Assembly: GCA_037367405.1 (NCBI GenBank)
Contig: JAZKJV010002613.1
Coordinates: 402,660 to 466,659, forward strand
Source of the DNA: Ottelia alismoides
Lineage: Eukaryota; Streptophyta; Magnoliopsida; Alismatales; Hydrocharitaceae
Direction of reading: 5' to 3'
DNA length: 64,000 bases
In this document: piece after piece, positions 59,401 through 64,000 of the stretch
Layout of the letters: the number at the start of each line of letters is the position of its first letter
Numbering within the stretch: the first letter of the stretch is position 1
Made by a program: the position numbers and the translations under genes
Notes under the pieces: generated by a model
What the model saw: the letters and a program-made list of their open reading frames with translations, nothing else
What the model was told of the DNA's origin: nothing
Database searches by the model: none

Positions 59401-59722
59401 GTCCTGTCTGAAATTGGAGTTTTGTCTCATGGGCCAATTATTTGAGTTAGTATTTTTTTGTATTTTCCTGTAATCTTGTTAGTAATATGTACATAATGCA
59501 GTTGGTTTGAGGTGATTTGCAGTTAGCATGAATTAGTTAAAAATGCATGAAGTTAGGTGCAAATGTGAAGATAATTGTGAATGCAATTTTGAGTGTTAAA
59601 ATGCAGATATTAATTTTACATGCATGAATGGTAAAAATGCATAATAGATGATGAAATGTAGTAATTACTCAGGAAGGAAGCTCTATTTTCATCTTTCAGT
59701 ATGATGAATCATGGATTCATCA
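56451..59722 (-). repeat. 5' LTR of the nested Athila-like element
   Basis: Matches 47,797-51,092 along its length and ends GATTCATCA at 59,722. Element-sense palindrome TGATGAAT-CCATG-ATTCATCA. Shared blocks are at about 56,584-56,612 and 58,803-58,875. TATAAAAC is at 58,384-58,391. Confidence 0.92.
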
Positions 59723-59727
59723 ATACC

Positions 59728-60347
59728 TCGAAGAGGATATCTATATAGAGCAGCCTCAAGGCTTCATAACCAATGAAGGAGAAGTATGCAAGCTGAAGAA
59801 ATCCATCTATGGGCTAAAATAAGCCTCTCGTAGATGGAACATTAGATTTGACGAAACCATAAAGAGTTTTGCATTTTGTGCAGAATCTTGATGAATCTTG
59901 TTTGTACAAGAAGCTCAGTGGGAGCGCCATTGTGTTCATCGTACTTTACGTAGATGACATCCTTATCATTGGGAATGATACATGGATGATGACCAGTGTT
60001 AAGATTTGGCTATCCCATATCTTCGAGATGAAAGATCTTGGAAAAGCCTCGGGTCTAAAGGTGTTCAAAAATCGAGAAAAGAGGATATTAGGATTATCAC
60101 AACATGGTACATTAAGAAAATTTTGGAATGTTTCCATATGGAGAGTTCTAAGAAAGGTTCCCTCCCCTTTAGACATGGTATCAACCTATCTGGAGGGATG
60201 ACTCCTCAAACAATTGAGGAAATGAAATTCATGGTTGGATGCCCCTATGCATCAGTTGTAGGAAGCTTAATGTATTCCATGATGTGTACTAGGTCAGATA
60301 TCTTCCATGCAATGGGAGTGATAAGTCGTTACCAATCCTGCTATTGA
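59728..60347 (+). pseudogene. Copia-3 reverse transcriptase, 3' half
   Basis: Continues the RT cut at 47,796: LEEDIYIEQPQGFITNEGEV, CKLKKSIYGLK-stop-ASRRWNIRFDE, then SGSAIVFIVLYVDDILIIGND with an intact YVDD catalytic motif at 59,947-59,958. A frameshift near 60,105 moves the reading to another frame, where ILECFHMESSKKGSLPFRHG, YASVVGSLMYSMMCTRSDIFHA and ISRYQS follow. These are the palm and thumb of a Tork/Angela-like copia RT. Confidence 0.9.
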
Positions 60348-60860
60348 AAACAACACTGGAAGGCAGTGAAGAACATTTTCAAGTATCTAAGACGGGTGCA
60401 AGATTACATCTTGGTCTATGGAGACAATGATCTCCAAGTCTTGGGATACACAGATTCAGACTTCCAGCCGGATATTGATGATCGAAAGTTGACATCAAGG
60501 TTAGTGTTCCTATTGAACGGTGGTGTTGTGAGCTGGAGAAGAAAGAAGCAGGACACTACAACAAATTCAACAACAGAAGCCGAATACATTGTCACATCAG
60601 ATGATGCAAAGGAGGCGGTGTGGTTGCGCAAGTTCATCCTGAAACTTGGCGTAGATTCCTCTAATACTCCCATCCTGCTACTCTGCGATAACACGGGAGC
60701 CATTGCCCAAGCGAAGGAACCCAGATGGCATCAAAAGAGCAAGCATGTCGAAAGGAAATACCACATCATTCAGGAGATTCAAAAGCGTGGTGGCGTCATC
60801 ATCACCAAGGTGGCCTCTACCGACAACGTTGTTGATCCTCTTACCAAACCTTTGACATAG
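60348..60860 (+). pseudogene. Copia-3 RNase H
   Basis: An open frame from ATG 60,366 to TAG 60,858 (164 codons), in the same frame as the preceding RT segment but separated by a stop near 60,346. Motifs: GYTDSDFQPDIDDRKLTS (first catalytic Asp), VVSWRRKKQDTTTNSTTEAEYI (catalytic Glu), LLCDNTGAIAQAKEP (catalytic Asp), HQKSKHVERKYHIIQE and TDNVVDPLTKPLT. It would remove RNA from the RNA-DNA hybrid. It is the best-kept domain of Copia-3, but cannot be expressed as part of an intact polyprotein. Confidence 0.92.
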
Positions 60861-60924
60861 AAGGTTTCGACCAGCATGTAATGAGCAGGGGTTGAAGGAT
60901 TGTACATGAATGGTTCTGAGGGCT

Positions 60925-60934
60925 AGTGGGAGAT
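60925..60934 (+). other. Copia-3 polypurine tract
   Basis: AGTGGGAGAT about 65 bp after the RNase H stop and directly before the right LTR. Confidence 0.92.
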
Positions 60935-63455
60935 TTTTTGCCATGAGAGCCCGACGTGAACCATTACTACAATAAATGTTATTATAATACTTGATTTATC
61001 AATAAAAGATATTGATTTTTTCACTCCATATCTGATATTAAATGAATGAATGCACTATAAGGTCCCTCTATACAATTAGGGTTATGTACCATGGACATCT
61101 TAATGATCGTACAGCTGTTGATTCAATAGTTGAATCATAGAGGCCGGTGCTTGGATGAATATCTAAGGAGTTAGATTGAGGACTCATCAAGCACCGTCAA
61201 ATTTTTGCTAAGAGATGATATCCATCCTGAGTAGGAGATGGCAATCCGTTATCATTAGGCCGATAAGAGAATTCAGAGGTGCCAAATTAGTTAGGTCAAA
61301 GAGTTGACTTAACGAGATCAAGATAACCAAAGTTCTATGTTGTATGCTCTCACGATACATGCACACATCCTCTGACCGGAGAGAGATGTGTTACTATACC
61401 TCTAAGTTTGTACATTTTGCAGACCAATAGATTGATGACATAAACAAGGCCTAACACCGGTGAGTTGGTGTGCATATGAGGGCATATGAGTAATACATCT
61501 CTCAAAGGGATCATACAGGTTTACTTTTGTACCGGAAGACATGAGATCACTCATAAGGTATTGGGAGGGATCAAATTTTATGCATGGTCTTCATGCTTTG
61601 GAAGCATGATAACAATTTGTAGGTATCATATATGCTTTTGGAAAGCATATGATCGATACCAACTCCCAATGACCAAGAATGAGAAACTTGATAATGAAAC
61701 CCTAAAGATGATAGTGTAAAATTGATCTATATCTTCGGGTTTATCATAGGTCTTCTAGTATGCAGGATGTACATGTATTAGGAATACCTGAGGAGATGTG
61801 ATCATAACGATTGTATAACCATGATGCCATTACGAGGGAGTGATGAAACAGGTCTGGATTTTAGTGACTCCTCTAAGTAGAGAGTTAATCTGATCTTGGT
61901 CCAAGTGTTGGACATTGATCTGAATGAGATTCAGATGCAATAAGAAGATTAGATTTATGGCCTTAATTTAAATCAAGCACCTATGAGAGGTCCATGAGAT
62001 CTATATTTGAGATGTTATCTAAATAGCCAAGTCACTATAAATGGAACAATGGCCCTGTCCTTATCTCCAGGTAACTATGGAGAAAATGCATTATTCTTGA
62101 AAGAGTTCAAGAATAATTCCTTTATTGAATTATATCTAAGCATTGATAAATGGATAATTAAATGTGATTTAATTATCATGAATAATGTGAATGTGATTTA
62201 TATTATTTGAATGCATGAGAATGATGATGCAATATAATTAAATTTGATTATCATTGTTATTGATATGAATAATGTGGATAGCACTATACAATGATTCATA
62301 TATAGATTATAAATGTGATTTATAATGTATTAGAGAGAGACAATGTGATTTTTTATTTATTGATTAATTATTTTATGTGAATTGGATTCACATTGGATGA
62401 TTAATTGAAAATATAACTTACATTTTGTTTTGGGGTGTGAATGTGATTCACATATTTCCAGAGTGTCATCATTGCAATATTCAAAATATAATTATGAATT
62501 ATTTTTGTGAGATAATTTACAACAAGTATTGTTGCAAATCTTGGTGATTTCTTGAGATAGTGTGACCTCATGAGATAATAAAGGGATTGCCAACTTCCAT
62601 CCTAAGAGGGTGGATGGCCACCAACTTCCATTAGGAGTGGGTGGTCGTCGCCCCCTTTTTAGGGATGAGAGCAATGTCCTCTTCCTTTATCTCCAAGAAT
62701 AATTGATTTAATTTGAATTGATTATATTGATTTATCAGTATATATTAATTTAAATTAAATTAATTGTTTTTTTGTTTTTACAACAAAATCATGGCCATTG
62801 AAAGAAACACAAATCAATCTCATCCATTGATTTTGTGTTGTCCATGGATTGCTATCCATTGACTCCCAAAACCCTATATAAGAAGAGGCACCCCTTGCTC
62901 TTCAAAGTTGCTACAACAACAACATCTCTCTCTCTCTCTCATTCTCACACCAACCTCTCTCTCTCTCTCCCTGAGTGGTCGTCCACTCCACCATTAGAGT
63001 GAAGGTCGCTGCTGTGTCGCATCGCCTTTGTGTTGCCGCTTCGACAACTCTTGGATCTTCATCTTTTTTTGATGTGCCTCGCTCATGTAGAAGGTGTTCA
63101 ATCTCATGAGATGATATCAATAGATCCATTGCTTGGATCAATGATTTGGATTGCGAGAAGCATGGAACTCATCTCCGCACTTGCAAGCATCTCCTCTGAC
63201 AGATCAGACTTGAGACAAGAGGTCTCTTCTCTTAGAGGCTCGATCACAACCATGCTACAAGAGGTGTTCCTTTATATACAATGTTGTTGAATGAAACGAT
63301 CCAAGAAGTGTTTTGGGATCATGTGGTTTCATCGATTAATCTTTTTTTAAAATTCCGTTGCACCTAGCAACTTAGTGTGACTAGTCAGTCTCGATCGTAT
63401 CTGATGCGATCCTCACCCTTACGTGATGCTCTTAAGGATTCTCCCATATCCTTTA
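60935..63455 (+). repeat. Copia-3 3' LTR, about 2.5 kb
   Basis: Starts TTTTTGCCATGAGAGC (TG changed to TT) and ends ATATCCTTTA (CA changed to TA). It follows the left LTR throughout. TATATAAG is at 62,875-62,882 and (CT)n runs at about 62,925-62,970. It retains a roughly 0.14 kb segment (62,530-62,670) missing from the left LTR. Confidence 0.9.
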
Positions 63456-63460
63456 ATAAT

Positions 63461-64000
63461 GTAGGTATCCAATACCATCCTTTATTTTCCTAATGAAGTA
63501 GCATTCTCAAGTGTAAGATTCCGGGTTTCGTGATTCCATGTTATAGAAGGACCAAGCAACCCTTAAATCCTCTAGTGTTTGATACTAAGCTTGGTTCCAA
63601 ACCATATCTTATGAGGAGTTTTGGGTTCATATTTGCATGGGAATCTTTAGTCTCTACTACTTATATACCTCGAAACTAAGAGGTAATTATGCTAAGATTC
63701 ATCATTGATCAAATCATGTTACACATGATCTAATTGCATCTCCCTACAACTCCATTGAGTTGGGGTGTATTAGGAGTTGAGAGGTAGTAACTATATTCCT
63801 TTCTCTATAATGTATTCCTCGAATTCATCTAATAGGTACTGGCTTCCTAGGTTATATCAAATTCCTTTTATCTTCCTTCTAACTTTGGTTCTCAACCCCA
63901 AATTATGAAATATTTGAATATTTCAAAGTTTTCTAATGGGTAAAGGATGAAATCTCATACCAAGAATAATAATTAAAGTATACCATATATCACTAATATA
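63461..64000 (-). pseudogene. Copia-1 integrase-region remnant
   Basis: The complement near 63,585-63,625 reads like PHELWYGTK (CTCCTCATAAGATATGGTT), and near 63,540-63,570 like RVWGCLVHVK (GGGTTGCTTGGTC), matching the C-terminal part of the Copia-3 integrase at 47,025-47,105. Many stops. It continues the Copia-1 coding region interrupted at 40,635 and runs off the window. Confidence 0.65.

Larger units (their letters stand above)
47797..59722 (-). mobile_element. Athila-like element nested in Copia-3, 11.9 kb
   Basis: LTRs at 47,797-51,092 (3,296 bp) and 56,451-59,722 (3,272 bp) flank 5.36 kb. A tRNA-Asp primer site is at 56,431-56,448, a polypurine tract at 51,093, and perfect ATACC duplications lie outside. 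Of the protein domains only a damaged protease and flanking Gag-Pol segment are recognisable (53,684-55,007). RT, RNase H and integrase are absent, although 2.6 kb lies downstream of the protease. It therefore needed helper proteins. In one 60-base sample (48,301 versus 56,962) about 5 bases differ, so it is younger than the element at 14,738, in line with its nested position. Confidence 0.93.
40636..63455 (+). mobile_element. Copia-3: Ty1/copia element carrying nested insertions
   Basis: The left LTR (40,636-43,040) has a TGGTATCAGAGCCA primer site. Then come a 1.7 kb leader, gag, protease, integrase and RT, which is split by an Athila-like element at 47,797-59,722, and RT continues from 59,728. 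RNase H, polypurine tract and right LTR (60,935-63,455) follow. The domain order PR-IN-RT-RH is that of Ty1/copia, and RT/RNase H motifs resemble Tork/Angela-type elements. It inserted into Copia-1 in opposite orientation. Stops and frameshifts in every domain make it inactive; it is nonetheless the only copia copy here with a readable RNase H. Confidence 0.92.
25891..64000 (-). mobile_element. Copia-1: outer Ty1/copia element, runs off right edge
   Basis: Its own sequence is 25,891-27,790 and 38,476-39,131 (3' LTR), 39,132-40,635 (3' coding end) and 63,461-64,000 (further upstream coding region). Everything between is later insertions. Joining the flanks at each insertion gives continuous sequence that matches the other family copies. 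For example the bases at 40,620-40,635 joined to 63,461 onwards resemble 32,075-32,130 of Copia-2. The coding part is heavily decayed. It lies on the minus strand, so its 5' LTR is right of the window. Confidence 0.85.

Overview
The window is plant nuclear DNA made almost entirely of nested LTR retrotransposons; I found no host gene, rRNA or tRNA gene, CRISPR array or bacterial-type operon. Two superfamilies are present. Ty3/gypsy elements of the Athila type are recognised by their Gag/protease/RT motifs, a primer-binding site complementary to tRNA-Asp, and very long LTRs (2.7-3.7 kb). Ty1/copia elements that look Tork/Angela-like have a tRNA-iMet primer site, an AGTGGGAGAT polypurine tract and 2.4-2.6 kb LTRs. 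This points to a flowering plant with a repeat-rich genome, probably a heterochromatic or gene-poor region; the species cannot be told from the sequence.

Left part (1-24,585), all Athila-like. Positions 1-9,907 are the right-hand portion of a minus-strand element: RT running off the left edge, protease, Gag, leader, primer site and a complete 5' LTR. It abuts a plus-oriented LTR remnant (9,908 to about 12,377), which meets a minus-oriented LTR remnant (about 12,385-14,737, continuing at 23,428-24,585). The latter is split by a complete but non-coding Athila-like element (14,738-23,427) with two about 2.73 kb LTRs, a decayed tRNA-Asp site and a near-matching 5-bp target duplication.

Middle (24,586-25,890): decayed DNA including one copia-like LTR remnant.

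Right part (25,891-64,000): one multi-level nest. An outer minus-strand copia copy (Copia-1) starts at 25,891 and runs past the right edge. Copia-2 (27,791-38,470, minus) sits in its 3' LTR with a perfect AGATG duplication. Copia-3 (40,636-63,455, plus) sits in its coding region with a perfect ATAAT duplication. Copia-3 carries a 304-bp hairpin MITE in gag (45,129-45,432) and, in its RT domain, a complete Athila-like element (47,797-59,722, minus) with a perfect ATACC duplication. Implied order: Copia-1; then Copia-2 and Copia-3; then the Athila-like insertion and the MITE.

No element in the window has an intact coding set. Damage ranges from three in-frame TAG codons and one frame change (leftmost element) to complete absence of coding domains (14,738-23,427). 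The most interesting unexplained structures are arrays of polypurine-tract-like hairpin units deep inside two Athila-like elements, short blocks conserved between otherwise divergent LTRs and leaders, a long conserved copia leader, and the palindromic MITE. All homology statements are by eye; no alignment or database search was run.
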